NCBI RefSeq assembly: GCF_014644435.1
Contig: NZ_BMKR01000010.1
Span: 62,001-126,000, forward strand
DNA from: Paenibacillus albidus
GTDB lineage: Bacteria; Bacillota; Bacilli; Paenibacillales; Paenibacillaceae
Length of the DNA: 64,000 bases
Direction of reading: 5' to 3'
Numbering within the stretch: the first letter of the stretch is position 1; each line of letters starts with the position of its first letter. The position numbers were made by a program, and so were the translations under genes. Positions 1-7,556 of the stretch are shown piece by piece. The notes under the pieces are model-generated. The model had not been told where the DNA came from. It searched no databases and saw only the letters and a list, made by a program, of their open reading frames with translations.

Positions 1-650
1 GCTGCGAGCGTGGCGTCCACCCGTCCCGTGGTGATCTGGCTTACGGTATCGTTGGCCGCCCCATTTTGATACACAATGCTGATGGCATTGTCATGTTCCT
101 TGTTATAGTTCTCCAGGATTTGAGCCTGTGCGCTGGTTGCGCCGGTTAAGGCCTTTTTGCCTTTCAGATCGTCCAGAGACTGAACTGTGTTATTGTCCTT
201 AGCCACAATAATCCGGTTTCTCCAGTGTGCATAAGGCTCTTTATTAAAAAGATACTTTTGTTCTCTCTCCGGATTTTTCTCCATCACGTGCGCCACCAGA
301 TCAATCTTCCTGGTGTCCAGACTCAGCAGCAGATTGCTGAAATCCATCGTCTGCAGTTCAAACTCATATTGCGCCAGGCGGTTGTCGATCTCCTTGAGCA
401 GTTCTACATCGAAGCCGGTAAGCTTGCCGTTCTCATCAATAAAGCACACCTGGGGAAAACCGGTTCCTGTGCCGACAATAATTGGGGTCACCTTGGCCGG
501 CTCAGCCGCAGCTGCCGTATCTTTATTCCCAGGTGCAGCTTCAGCTGCATTTCCGTTACTGCCGGCGCTGCTGTTGTTCCCGCATCCCGCGAGAGCCAGG
601 GCCAACACCGTCCCCAATACGATTCCGATGCTCTTTTTGACCTTTTTCAT
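1..650 (-). CDS. Amino-acid ABC transporter substrate-binding lipoprotein (partial)
   Basis: This is a family 3 extracellular solute-binding protein that would capture a polar amino acid or related compound outside the membrane and hand it to an ABC permease. The N-terminus has a basic, hydrophobic signal ending in the lipobox LAGC (Cys23), followed by a Ser/Ala/Gly/Asn-rich linker. The body then shows the family hallmarks FDVELLKEI and DLVAHVMEK and a 'DDLKGKKALTGATSA' segment. Only about 216 residues are visible because the gene runs off the window. The start at 650 has AAAGGGG upstream. It begins 4 bp after the acetyltransferase gene, so the two are probably co-transcribed. With the LysR and GNAT genes, the layout resembles ytlI-ytmI-ytmJ of Bacillus (sulfur amino-acid salvage). 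The substrate is inferred from that context only. Confidence 0.88.
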   Translation of the reverse strand, partial: MKKVKKSIGIVLGTVLALALAGCGNNSSAGSNGNAAEAAPGNKDTAAAAEPAKVTPIIVGTGTGFPQVCFIDENGKLTGFDVELLKEIDNRLAQYEFELQTMDFSNLLLSLDTRKIDLVAHVMEKNPEREQKYLFNKEPYAHWRNRIIVAKDNNTVQSLDDLKGKKALTGATSAQAQILENYNKEHDNAISIVYQNGAANDTVSQITTGRVDATLA

Positions 651-654
651 CTGT

Positions 655-1170
655 TTATCCCCTTTGAGTGTTGGTTTGTTTGTATTCAAGCGTCTTACGC
701 ATCAAATACATGATGCCGTCCCCGTTCTGCGTCTCGATCTCGTGAATCCGTGCATACCCGCGCCGTTCGTACATCGGGACCAGCCAGGGGTGTTTATGGG
801 CAGTTGCCAGCGTAACGGCCGGTGCACCCAGCTGGCCATGAATGACATGCTCCTCCACCCAATCAAGCAATTTGCCGCCGTAACCTTGTCCGCTGCTATC
901 CGGGTTGACCGCGAACCATTTGATAAAAGGCAGCTCCGTAAAGGCCTTGACCTCATCACCTTTGGACAAGGTTATGGTCGCTAGAATCGCACCGTCTTTC
1001 TCCAGTACATAACAGTCATTGGTCGCTATATTGTCCTGAATCAGGGCCAGGTCGGCATTGGCTGCCGGCCAGTGCAATCCCAGCTCACGGATGAGCGCGT
1101 AGGCACGATAGATAACATCCAGCAACACCTCCGCATCCCGCAGCTCTGCGAGCCGTACCCTCTCACTCAT
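655..1170 (-). CDS. GNAT-family N-acetyltransferase, SnaA/YtmI-like by context
   Basis: This 171-residue protein is a GCN5-related acetyltransferase, moving acetyl from acetyl-CoA to an amine. The acetyl-CoA loop is seen as SSGQGYGGKLL (about residues 92-102) after the beta strand IKWFAVNPD, and the C-terminal half ends YERRGYARIHEIE, typical of the fold. A ribosome site (AAGGGGGG, then GGAGG) precedes the ATG. The amino-acid binding protein follows after 4 bp. In Bacillus subtilis the corresponding ytmI (snaA) acetylates S-(2-succino)cysteine and related S-modified cysteines, next to ABC transporter genes under LysR-type YtlI. The same substrate class is a reasonable inference here. The enzyme family is certain but the substrate is not. 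Confidence 0.87.
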   Translation of the reverse strand: MSERVRLAELRDAEVLLDVIYRAYALIRELGLHWPAANADLALIQDNIATNDCYVLEKDGAILATITLSKGDEVKAFTELPFIKWFAVNPDSSGQGYGGKLLDWVEEHVIHGQLGAPAVTLATAHKHPWLVPMYERRGYARIHEIETQNGDGIMYLMRKTLEYKQTNTQRG

Positions 1171-1191
1171 CCTCCAACCCCCCTTTTGAAT

Positions 1192-1242
1192 TTAACTTCA
1201 TAATTCCTATCAACATAGTCGTGATTATGGGTATGAAGTTAA
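1192..1242. promoter_or_regulatory. 11-bp inverted repeat upstream of the GNAT/ABC operon
   Basis: TTAACTTCATA (1192-1202) is perfectly repeated in inverse orientation as TATGAAGTTAA (1232-1242), 29 bp apart, just upstream of the acetyltransferase start. The octamer ATTCCTAT (1203-1210) lies inside it and recurs at 2221-2228 in front of the LysR gene. This placement suits an operator for the LysR protein encoded next door. Binding is inferred, not shown. Confidence 0.5.
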
Positions 1243-1289
1243 CTTTATCACTGCACTGCCGGCTATGCTAATAGAGTTATTCTATCTGT

Positions 1290-2183
1290 TTATACAATTT
1301 GTCGATTGCCCTGAATGGCCGCTCCCGTCTCCAGAAGCGTATCGATAAATCCGGCATTCTCGCCGTTCAGCGTAATCAGATTCGTCCGCAGCGAAATGCC
1401 GGCTGTCTCGGCAACTTCAACGGGAATCAGCTTGCCGGATTCCACTTCCTCTTGCGTACTCAAAGCCGGCAGGAAGCAGATGCCCGCTTTGCGGATCACC
1501 AGCTTCTTGGCGGTTTCCAAATTATCCACGTGATACACGATGTCCGGCGGCTGTTCCAGATTCTCGAACACCCGGTGCAGGCGCATCCAGTCGAGTGATC
1601 CGCATTCAAAAAACACCAGCGGCTCCTTCCGGATATCCCGGATCGAAGCCTGCCCCGTCTTCGCAAGCGGATGCCCTTCATAGACATACAGAGAAATGGG
1701 ATCGTCCCAGAAGGGATACGATTGGAACACCGGATTTACTACCTTGCGGATAAAGGCCAGATCGATATCCTTTGATTTCAGCTTCTCAATCAGATCATCG
1801 GTGGGGGCTGTGGTCAGCTTAAATTGAACATGGGGGTATTTGTGTTTCAGATGAATCAGCAGATGGGGCAACACGTAGTTGGAGACGGAGACGGTACTGC
1901 CGATTCTCAGCTCATTCGGAATCGTTCCTTTGGATTGAAGCTGAAGTTTGCCCTTTTGATAGACCTGCAGAATTTGCTCGGCATAAGGCAGGAACTGCTT
2001 GCCTTTATCCGTCATTTGAATCTGCCTGCCAAGCCGGTCGAACAGCTTGCTGTCGAGCTCCCGTTCCAGCGACTGAATCCGCGCCGTAACCGTCGGCTGT
2101 GAAATATAGAGCACATCCGCAGCCTTATTGAAGCTTCCATAATGATTGATGTAGACAAAGGCCTCAATATTCTCAATGTTCAT
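1290..2183 (-). CDS. LysR-family transcriptional regulator (YtlI-like by context)
   Basis: This 297-residue LysR-type regulator has the usual length and layout. The N-terminal winged helix-turn-helix spans about residues 1-60 (MNIENIEAFVYINHYGS, then NKAADVLYISQPTVTARIQSLE), followed by a linker helix and a type 2 periplasmic-binding-like effector domain (about 90-290). The ATG at 2183 has GGAGG eight bases upstream. It is transcribed toward the acetyltransferase and amino-acid ABC genes, separated by about 120 bp carrying an inverted repeat. That makes it their probable activator, in the manner of YtlI, which controls ytmI in Bacillus. The ATTCCTAT motif before its own start suggests autoregulation. 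The effector is unknown; the ytlI comparison suggests a sulfur metabolite. Confidence 0.9.
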   Translation of the reverse strand: MNIENIEAFVYINHYGSFNKAADVLYISQPTVTARIQSLERELDSKLFDRLGRQIQMTDKGKQFLPYAEQILQVYQKGKLQLQSKGTIPNELRIGSTVSVSNYVLPHLLIHLKHKYPHVQFKLTTAPTDDLIEKLKSKDIDLAFIRKVVNPVFQSYPFWDDPISLYVYEGHPLAKTGQASIRDIRKEPLVFFECGSLDWMRLHRVFENLEQPPDIVYHVDNLETAKKLVIRKAGICFLPALSTQEEVESGKLIPVEVAETAGISLRTNLITLNGENAGFIDTLLETGAAIQGNRQIV

Positions 2184-2218
2184 TCAGGTTCCCTCCACAA
2201 CGAATTCATTTAAGTGTA

Positions 2219-2230
2219 TTATTCCTATAG
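2219..2230. promoter_or_regulatory. Putative LysR half-site shared with the target operon
   Basis: TTATTCCTATAG lies 36-47 bp upstream of the LysR start codon and shares ATTCCTAT with 1203-1210 in front of the acetyltransferase operon. An octamer shared by the two regions is weak evidence alone, but the positions fit an autoregulated LysR system. Confidence 0.3.
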
Positions 2231-2253
2231 ATTAACACCGAATTATAGCAGTA

Positions 2254-2299
2254 CGTGACCGTTAAGATTGTATTTATCTTAGTCACGGGCCCTTTTTTT
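2254..2299 (+). terminator. Terminator-like hairpin between divergent genes
   Basis: On the plus strand CGTGAC-cgt-TAAGAT pairs with ATCTTA-GTCACG (2276-2287), a 12-bp stem with a 3-nt bulge. It is followed by GGCCC and seven T (2293-2299). It points toward the GNAT gene at 2428 but lies upstream of the visible -10 (TATAAT, 2382-2387). It would matter only if transcription also starts further upstream, or if it stops antisense or LysR-region transcripts. Confidence 0.5.
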
Positions 2300-2381
2300 G
2301 TCAACAGACAAAACGTATAGAACTTTTCTATTTAATTATCAGAAAATTTTAATTCCGTTTAAATACATCGGTTTTATGTAC

Positions 2382-2387
2382 TATAAT
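2382..2387 (+). promoter_or_regulatory. Candidate -10 element for the GNAT gene at 2428
   Basis: A perfect TATAAT lies 40 bp before the start codon in an AT-rich stretch. The matching -35 is weak (TTTAAA-like at 2358-2363, 18-bp spacer), so an activator may help or the promoter may be modest. Confidence 0.45.
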
Positions 2388-2427
2388 CAATACAAAACAT
2401 GAATTTGTGTACATGAGGAGGGCAAAA

Positions 2428-2973
2428 ATGAACAACATCAAAGAGGTCACGGTGCGGGAAGCCACGGTGCGGGACCGCGAAGCCATTGCTGAAGTTATGC
2501 TGGAAGCTTACAGTGAATATGCCGCCCTTCTCCCCGGGGAGTTCTGGACGTCGTATCGTGATTCCATCCGGAGCTCCGTCTACAGCGCCGGACCTGCGGC
2601 CTGCATTATTGCCGCTATCGATCAGGATATCGTCGGCAGCGTCCAGTTGTACCTCTCGTCGGCGGCGGCTTACGGGAAACCTGAACTGGGCATTGAATCA
2701 CCGATTATCCGCCTGCTGGCGGTATCTCCACGGGCCCGCGGGCAAGGGATTGCCACCCTGCTGATCCGCGAAGCCGCACGGAGAAGCCTTGCGCTGGGAG
2801 CCCACACGCTGAACCTGCACACCTCTGATATGATGGCTTCCGCCATCAGGCTGTACGACAAACTTGGCTTCCGGAGAGCTTATGAGACGGATATGGTGAA
2901 CGGTGACAGGCTCGTCAAAGGCTACCGCCTGGACCTGTTCAGTCTCCCACTTGCACAAGATACCGTCTCCTGA
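2428..2973 (+). CDS. GNAT-family N-acetyltransferase
   Basis: This 181-residue acetyltransferase carries the acetyl-CoA motif RARGQGIATLL (about residues 102-112) behind the strand IRLLAVSP. It ends with the typical helix and strand SAIRLYDKLGFRRAYE. The ATG at 2428 is chosen because GAGGAGG stands seven bases upstream; an in-frame GTG at 2407 would overlap that site. The substrate cannot be told. The gene is divergent from the LysR gene and convergent with the TerD-VWA gene. Its TGA stop is the first part of a 51-bp repeat array that fills the space to the next stop codon. Confidence 0.85.
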   Translation: MNNIKEVTVREATVRDREAIAEVMLEAYSEYAALLPGEFWTSYRDSIRSSVYSAGPAACIIAAIDQDIVGSVQLYLSSAAAYGKPELGIESPIIRLLAVSPRARGQGIATLLIREAARRSLALGAHTLNLHTSDMMASAIRLYDKLGFRRAYETDMVNGDRLVKGYRLDLFSLPLAQDTVS

Positions 2974-3119
2974 GGCATTTTTGCCTCTCAATTGGGCTTT
3001 TTCCGCTACAACCGCTCATCCTGAGGCATTTTTGCCTCCCAATTGGGCTTTTTCCGCTACAGCCGCTCATCCTGAGGCATTTTTGCCTCACAATCGGGCT
3101 TTTTCTGCTACAACCGCTA
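2971..3119. repeat. Three tandem 51-bp palindrome-bearing repeats (array 1)
   Basis: Three units start at 2974, 3025 and 3076 (period exactly 51 bp). Each begins with GAGGCATTTTTGCCTC or a one-base variant, a perfect 6-bp inverted repeat around TTTT, followed by a C(A/C)AAT-GGGCTTTTTC-type segment and a conserved CTACAACCGCT tail. The array runs from the stop codon of the GNAT gene to the stop codon of the convergent TerD-VWA gene, so it is the whole intergenic region. The hairpins could work as a two-way transcription stop. The core matches the seven-unit array at 23.5 kb. Confidence 0.85.
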
Positions 3120-4412
3120 GCTGCGGATGATCCGCTTGGCCTTCGCCGCCTGCAGCCACTGCGGAAATTCATTCAGCAGCCGGTCATACAGCTCTTCATC
3201 CGAGACCGCCTCGATGCGGTCCATATGAATAAAATTGGCATTATCGACCACACGCCCCTGCATGGTGTCCAGCTTCTTCAGCACCTCAAAATCGGAATCC
3301 CCAATGCCTACAAACTGCCAAAATATCGGCTGGACAGAGGCAGCTGTAATGATTTTCCGGACCGTCTTGACCATCCCGCCGTCGTTGATGAAAATGATAA
3401 ATACAGGGGTAGACTCATCCTCTTCCACTGTATACTTGCGGATGACATCCTCCATCACCGGCGGCTCATTGTTGCGGCCAAACTTATGGATGTTCGGGTT
3501 GCTCAAGATGCTTGAAGACACATAATTCTGGAAATCCCGCTCGGTCACAGGCGGCAGCCGGCTGAATTCCGTGTCGTATACCCACACATCTAGCGAGCCA
3601 TTATCGTCAAATTTGCTGGCTACCGCCAGAATCCGCTCCACCACTTCCTGTACAGTTCCATTGCTGTACAGGTTCCGCATGGAACCGGTAATATCAAGCA
3701 CAATTCCAACCCTCGCGGTTACGCCCGTCAGCTGCTTTTTTTCCAGCGTGGACTGCAGAATTTTTTTACGTAAATCAATGGAGGATAATACGTTCGTAGC
3801 CACGGGTACCGGCGGTGCTGCAGGCCGCAACAGTTCTGCCGTTGCCGCTGCCTCCGGCTCCCCTCCCTCTTCCAGCTCCAGTCCGTAATGGGTGCAAAGG
3901 GCCGCCAAACCTCCATTAAAACCGCTGCCGATCGCACTAAACTTCCATTCCGCGCCATGCCTGTACAGCTCTCCAACGACCACTGCTGTTTCTGCGGACA
4001 AATCAGCACCATACTCAAAACGGAAATATTCTTCGCCGCTGTCCTGATCGACCAAAGATAAATAGGCACCCGAGACGGCCAACATGGAATGTCCCAGCTT
4101 CTCGCCCTCATAAATGGTCAGGGTTACTGCTATTCTGGCAACGTCCGCAGGAAGCTGGTTCAATGAGACCCGGATGGCCTCCTTATCCCCTTGCTGTACC
4201 ACGGAATGCTCAACCGTCCCGCCCATAAACAAGGGATTTCCATAAAATATAAAATGCTCATCCCGTTCACAAATGTCCTGTTCGGACAGTAGAAAAGCAG
4301 CCGCATCGACCCCCATTTCTTCCTTCCCGGCCGTCCAGCCGAAACGCAAGGCAAGGTTCCGGATGCTGTGCCCTTTGGTAATGTCTACCTTTTGTCCTTT
4401 TACAATTTGCAT
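3117..4412 (-). CDS. TerD-domain and von Willebrand A-domain stress protein (TerF-like)
   Basis: This 431-residue protein joins two domains. An N-terminal TerD fold (about 1-180, with the family segments GWTAGKEEMGVDAAAFLL, RVSLNQLPADVARIAVTLTIYEG and YRHGAEWKFSAIGSGFNGGL) is followed by an Ala/Pro/Glu-rich linker (185-205) and a VWA domain (about 233-425). The VWA domain has a metal-ion-dependent adhesion motif DITGSM (240-245, Thr in place of the usual first Ser) and DxxG-type segments. TerD proteins bind calcium and belong to tellurite/general stress systems. TerD-VWA fusions match TerF and act in the cytoplasm. It stands alone here, with no terB, terC or terE neighbours. The 3' end abuts repeat array 1. 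Family confidence is high; the role is inferred. Confidence 0.88.
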   Translation of the reverse strand: MQIVKGQKVDITKGHSIRNLALRFGWTAGKEEMGVDAAAFLLSEQDICERDEHFIFYGNPLFMGGTVEHSVVQQGDKEAIRVSLNQLPADVARIAVTLTIYEGEKLGHSMLAVSGAYLSLVDQDSGEEYFRFEYGADLSAETAVVVGELYRHGAEWKFSAIGSGFNGGLAALCTHYGLELEEGGEPEAAATAELLRPAAPPVPVATNVLSSIDLRKKILQSTLEKKQLTGVTARVGIVLDITGSMRNLYSNGTVQEVVERILAVASKFDDNGSLDVWVYDTEFSRLPPVTERDFQNYVSSSILSNPNIHKFGRNNEPPVMEDVIRKYTVEEDESTPVFIIFINDGGMVKTVRKIITAASVQPIFWQFVGIGDSDFEVLKKLDTMQGRVVDNANFIHMDRIEAVSDEELYDRLLNEFPQWLQAAKAKRIIRS

Positions 4413-4498
4413 GCTTCATCTCCTGACCGTCAAGGTTCGCACCCTGCTCTGTTTATTTAATGAATATCATAGTTGCATCTTTTTGTAAATTCAGCGGA

Positions 4499-4527
4499 TT
4501 GTGTTTAGTCTCCCCCTCCTTTAGTAT
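4499..4527 (+). promoter_or_regulatory. Candidate promoter of the exonuclease gene
   Basis: TTGTGT (4499-4504) and TAGTAT (4522-4527) are separated by 17 bp and lie 38 bp upstream of the exonuclease start. This is a plausible housekeeping-sigma promoter with two mismatches in each box or fewer. Confidence 0.45.
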
Positions 4528-4564
4528 GGGAGTATACACATGAGAGGGTGAGGAGCTTTTTAAC

Positions 4565-5212
4565 ATGGACTTTACCGCAATTGACTTTGAAACGGCTAAT
4601 TCAAGCCGCTCCAGCGCATGCGCCTTGGGGCTTGTGGAAGTTACGGCAGGACGGATCAGTGCAGAGCATGTCTGGCTGATCGATCCGCAGCAGCGGTTTG
4701 ACGGCATGAATATATCGATCCACGGGATTACCCCTTCCATGGTTCACGGCAAACCAACTTTTGCTGAACTGTGGCCCACGATTGAACCCCTGCTCAAAGG
4801 AAGGGTCGTCGTGGCGCATAATGCCGCTTTTGACATGAGTGTCCTGCGCTATTGTCTGGACGGCGAGACCCTCGCCTATCCGGAGTTTCAGTACCTCTGC
4901 ACTTATATTCTGGGTAAAAAAATGCTGCTGGACCTGCCATCGCATAAACTGAATGTTGTCTCCCAGCATTTCGGGATTGCCCTCAGGCATCACGATGCCC
5001 TGGATGACGCCCGGGCCTGCGCAGCCATCATGCTCAAGCTGATGGAGCAGGAGGGACAATGGGACCCGCTGCTGCTGGCCGCCAGCCGGGGTTATCAGAG
5101 CGGGAAGATGTACGCGGGCGGCTACACGCCTTTCTCCGTACCGAAGAAACCCAAGAAGAAACGGGCCGTTAAGGAACTGCCCTCCGCAGCTTCCCGTTCG
5201 GTGACGGGATAA
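4565..5212 (+). CDS. DnaQ-like 3'-5' exonuclease (DEDDh family)
   Basis: This 215-residue exonuclease is of the DNA polymerase III epsilon-subunit type and would remove 3' nucleotides from DNA (or RNA) using two metal ions. The catalytic motifs are visible: DFE (Asp7-Glu9), HNAAFD (Asp90) and HDALDDA (His143 and Asp148, HxxxxD as in DEDDh enzymes). The C-terminal 40 residues are basic and Pro/Lys-rich (KKPKKKRAVK) and may bind nucleic acid. The start is supported by GGGTGAGGAG upstream. There is no polymerase or helicase domain, so it is a stand-alone trimming or repair enzyme; the exact role is not clear. The gene ends at a strong two-way terminator. Confidence 0.88.
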   Translation: MDFTAIDFETANSSRSSACALGLVEVTAGRISAEHVWLIDPQQRFDGMNISIHGITPSMVHGKPTFAELWPTIEPLLKGRVVVAHNAAFDMSVLRYCLDGETLAYPEFQYLCTYILGKKMLLDLPSHKLNVVSQHFGIALRHHDALDDARACAAIMLKLMEQEGQWDPLLLAASRGYQSGKMYAGGYTPFSVPKKPKKKRAVKELPSAASRSVTG

Positions 5213-5261
5213 CCCGGCAGAGCGCTTGTGGCTGACCAAAGGGACAAGGACCACAAGGACC

Positions 5262-5313
5262 ATAACAAAACACCCAACAGGCGGGTTTTCCGCCGGATTG
5301 GGTGTTTTGTTGT
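5262..5313. terminator. Bidirectional intrinsic terminator
   Basis: AACAAAACACCCAA (5264-5277) pairs with ATTGGGTGTTTTGTT (5297-5311) around a GCGG/CCGC inner stem. A- and T-runs are on both flanks, so it can end both the exonuclease transcript and the convergent yhaM transcript. Confidence 0.85.
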
Positions 5314-5326
5314 ATCCGTCTGTATT

Positions 5327-6283
5327 CTAAATCTTCAGGCGGTACACCGCCTTATTCTCAAGCCCCCGGATGAACGGAGTCCATTCATCCGTCTCCGGTG
5401 TAGTGTCAAGTGCATCCTCCACCATTTGCAGCTTGGCGTCCATGGCATCAATGTGATGCAGGGCGACCGCCTCGGCGGTCTGCGGCTGCACCGGACTGCC
5501 CCATTCCCCCAGATTATGATGAGACAACACCAGATGCTGCAATCCAAGCACTTTTTCCGAATCCAGAGCAATGTTGGAACGAATCGCCGCCTCTGTAATC
5601 CAGTTCGAGGCCATAGAGATGTGTCCGATCAGCTTACCCTGAACGCTGTAGTCGGAGACAATTCCGAGCTGCGAGATCATTTCCTCGGGTTTGGCGATAT
5701 CATGCAGAAGGATACCGGCTTTCAGCAGATCGGGATTCAGGAACGGGCGCTGTTTGCACAGGAAATCGCCTATTTCCAGCATGCGCACGATATGATACGC
5801 AAGTCCGGCAAAATAAGCATGATGATGTGTCTTCGCCGCCGGATAATGCATCAATTTCTCTTCTACCTTGTCGACACAAAAAGCGACGATGGTGGCAATC
5901 TCCGGATCCTTGATGCTGGCCATCACATTTTTAATGGTATGAACCAGATCGACGGGGCGGATCGGCGCTGAACGGATAAAATCAGTCAGGGCTACGCCGT
6001 CGGTTTCGTTAACCAGTCTCATTTTGGACACTTTAATTTGCAGCTTTTCTCTGTAGGTATGCGCAAGTCCGCGCACCTTGACCAGCCCCATCGGAAAAAA
6101 AGTCTCTTTATCCGCCGTACTGACATCCCAGAATTTAGCGGACAGCTGTCCGCTTGAATCACCCAACACCATATCAAAGTAATCCTTTGGAGGATTACCA
6201 TTCGTTTGTTTAACCGTCAGCTCCCTCAGTAGATAAAAGCCGACAAATTCATCTTGCGGAGCTAGCTGTTTGATCATTGTCAT
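5327..6283 (-). CDS. yhaM: 3'-5' exoribonuclease YhaM
   Basis: This 318-residue protein closely matches the length of Bacillus YhaM (about 314). It has an N-terminal OB-fold, about residues 13-95, with segments DEFVGFYLLRE and LSAKFWDVS. An HD phosphohydrolase-type domain, about 145-290, carries HHHAYFAGLAYH and the HD pair in LLHDIAKPEE (His194-Asp195). YhaM trims RNA and single-stranded DNA from the 3' end in the cytoplasm and takes part in mRNA turnover. The start at 6283 is preferred over the in-frame ATG at 6298 because GGGAGG lies seven bases upstream of 6283 and would be overlapped by the longer form. It is convergent with the DnaQ-like exonuclease and divergent from hemH. Confidence 0.92.
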   Translation of the reverse strand: MTMIKQLAPQDEFVGFYLLRELTVKQTNGNPPKDYFDMVLGDSSGQLSAKFWDVSTADKETFFPMGLVKVRGLAHTYREKLQIKVSKMRLVNETDGVALTDFIRSAPIRPVDLVHTIKNVMASIKDPEIATIVAFCVDKVEEKLMHYPAAKTHHHAYFAGLAYHIVRMLEIGDFLCKQRPFLNPDLLKAGILLHDIAKPEEMISQLGIVSDYSVQGKLIGHISMASNWITEAAIRSNIALDSEKVLGLQHLVLSHHNLGEWGSPVQPQTAEAVALHHIDAMDAKLQMVEDALDTTPETDEWTPFIRGLENKAVYRLKI

Positions 6284-6468
6284 GTAGAAGCCTCCCATTA
6301 ATCACAGGCTTGGATACCTGCTCTGTCTACTACACTTTTGACATACACCTGCGAAATTCCTTTAAATTCACAAAAAGCCCACGGAACACTATGCCCGTTT
6401 TCATTGTGCCTTGAATACAATCATGCTATTTTTAAACGATCCCAAGATTACGGAAAGGGGTTTCTGCG

Positions 6469-7536
6469 ATGAACCCACAGCCTCCTATCGGAGTCATACT
6501 TGCCCAAATCGGAACGCCCGCCGCACCCACCGCACAAGCCGTGCGTCCTTATCTGCGGCGTTTTCTCTCCGACCGCCGGATCATTGATTATCCGCCGCTC
6601 CTCTGGCAGCCTCTGCTGCGGGGGATTATCCTGCGGGTTCGCCCGCGCCGGTCCGCCCGGCTGTACAAAGAAATCTGGAGCGAATCCGGTTCTCCGCTGC
6701 TGCTCCACTCACGGGCACAACAAGCCGGCCTCCAGAAGCTGCTTGGGCCTGACTACCGGGTTGAGCTTGGCCTGGCCTACAGTGAACCCGGTATGGAACA
6801 AGCCATGTCCCTGCTGGAGAAGGCCGGTGTGACACGGATCATCATAGTTCCGCTGTTCCCGCAATATTCTTCCACGACCACTGCCTCCGTCTATGATGCG
6901 GCTTGCTTTGCCGCCCTTGGACGCCACAGCGCCGGCGGACCGGTGACCAAACGTTTTGTGCCAACGCTCCGTTTCATGGAAGCGTATTATGATGCTCCGG
7001 GCTATATCTCGGCCATGCAGGCCCATTTGCAGCGTCAATTGGCCGATCTGCCGGAAGAACCGGATTATTATGTGCTCACTTTTCACGGCATTCCCGAGCG
7101 GTATGCGGATACCGGTGATCCCTATCCGCAGCAATGCAAGGAAACAGCCCGGCTGCTGGCTGCCGCCATGAACTGGGAGGAGGGACGCTGGCAGGTAACG
7201 TTTCAATCGCGGTTCGGACGTGAGCCCTGGGTAGGTCCTGCCACAGCGGAGGTGCTGGGGGAGCTGGCAGGACGGGGCATCCGCCGGCCAATGATTTTCT
7301 CACCGGGACTGGTTACGGATTGCCTGGAGACTCTGCACGAGCTCGCTGTAGAAGGCCGCGAGTTATTTGCCGCCGGCGGCGGGGACGCTGCGAACTTCTG
7401 TGCCGCTCCATGCTTGAATGCAGACGGGCAATGGCTGGATTTCCTGGCCCGCAATGTGATCGACAACGCCGGGAGCTGGCAGCCGCAGAAAAGCCGCCTC
7501 CCCGCAGAAATATGCGAAGAAAGCGGCTTACGATAA
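6469..7536 (+). CDS. hemH: Ferrochelatase (coproporphyrin III ferrochelatase)
   Basis: This 355-residue enzyme inserts Fe2+ into the porphyrin ring late in haem synthesis (coproporphyrin III in most Firmicutes). Family motifs are present: IGTP near the N-terminus, SGSPLLLHSRAQ (about 73-84), VPLFPQYSSTTTAS (127-140), the catalytic-site TFHGIPERY (His206), QSRFGREPWVGP (246-257), and the metal-path segment DCLETLHELAVEG (Glu287, Glu291). GGAAAGGGG precedes the ATG. No other haem gene is adjacent. The first motif reads AQIGTP where most homologues have NLGTP, a small oddity. The stop lies 20 bp from that of the convergent unknown gene, and a GCCGC/GCGGC stem overlaps the last codons. Confidence 0.93.
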   Translation: MNPQPPIGVILAQIGTPAAPTAQAVRPYLRRFLSDRRIIDYPPLLWQPLLRGIILRVRPRRSARLYKEIWSESGSPLLLHSRAQQAGLQKLLGPDYRVELGLAYSEPGMEQAMSLLEKAGVTRIIIVPLFPQYSSTTTASVYDAACFAALGRHSAGGPVTKRFVPTLRFMEAYYDAPGYISAMQAHLQRQLADLPEEPDYYVLTFHGIPERYADTGDPYPQQCKETARLLAAAMNWEEGRWQVTFQSRFGREPWVGPATAEVLGELAGRGIRRPMIFSPGLVTDCLETLHELAVEGRELFAAGGGDAANFCAAPCLNADGQWLDFLARNVIDNAGSWQPQKSRLPAEICEESGLR

Positions 7537-7556
7537 AAACATCTATTCAATCCGTC

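Noticed and set aside
2903..3172. Short repetitive frames across array 1
   Set aside because: Same cause as for array 2; they overlap the ends of two real genes.
3117..4412. Start of a tellurite-resistance/phage-defence ter island
   Set aside because: Only one TerD-type gene is present; the flanking genes are ordinary and no further ter genes follow.
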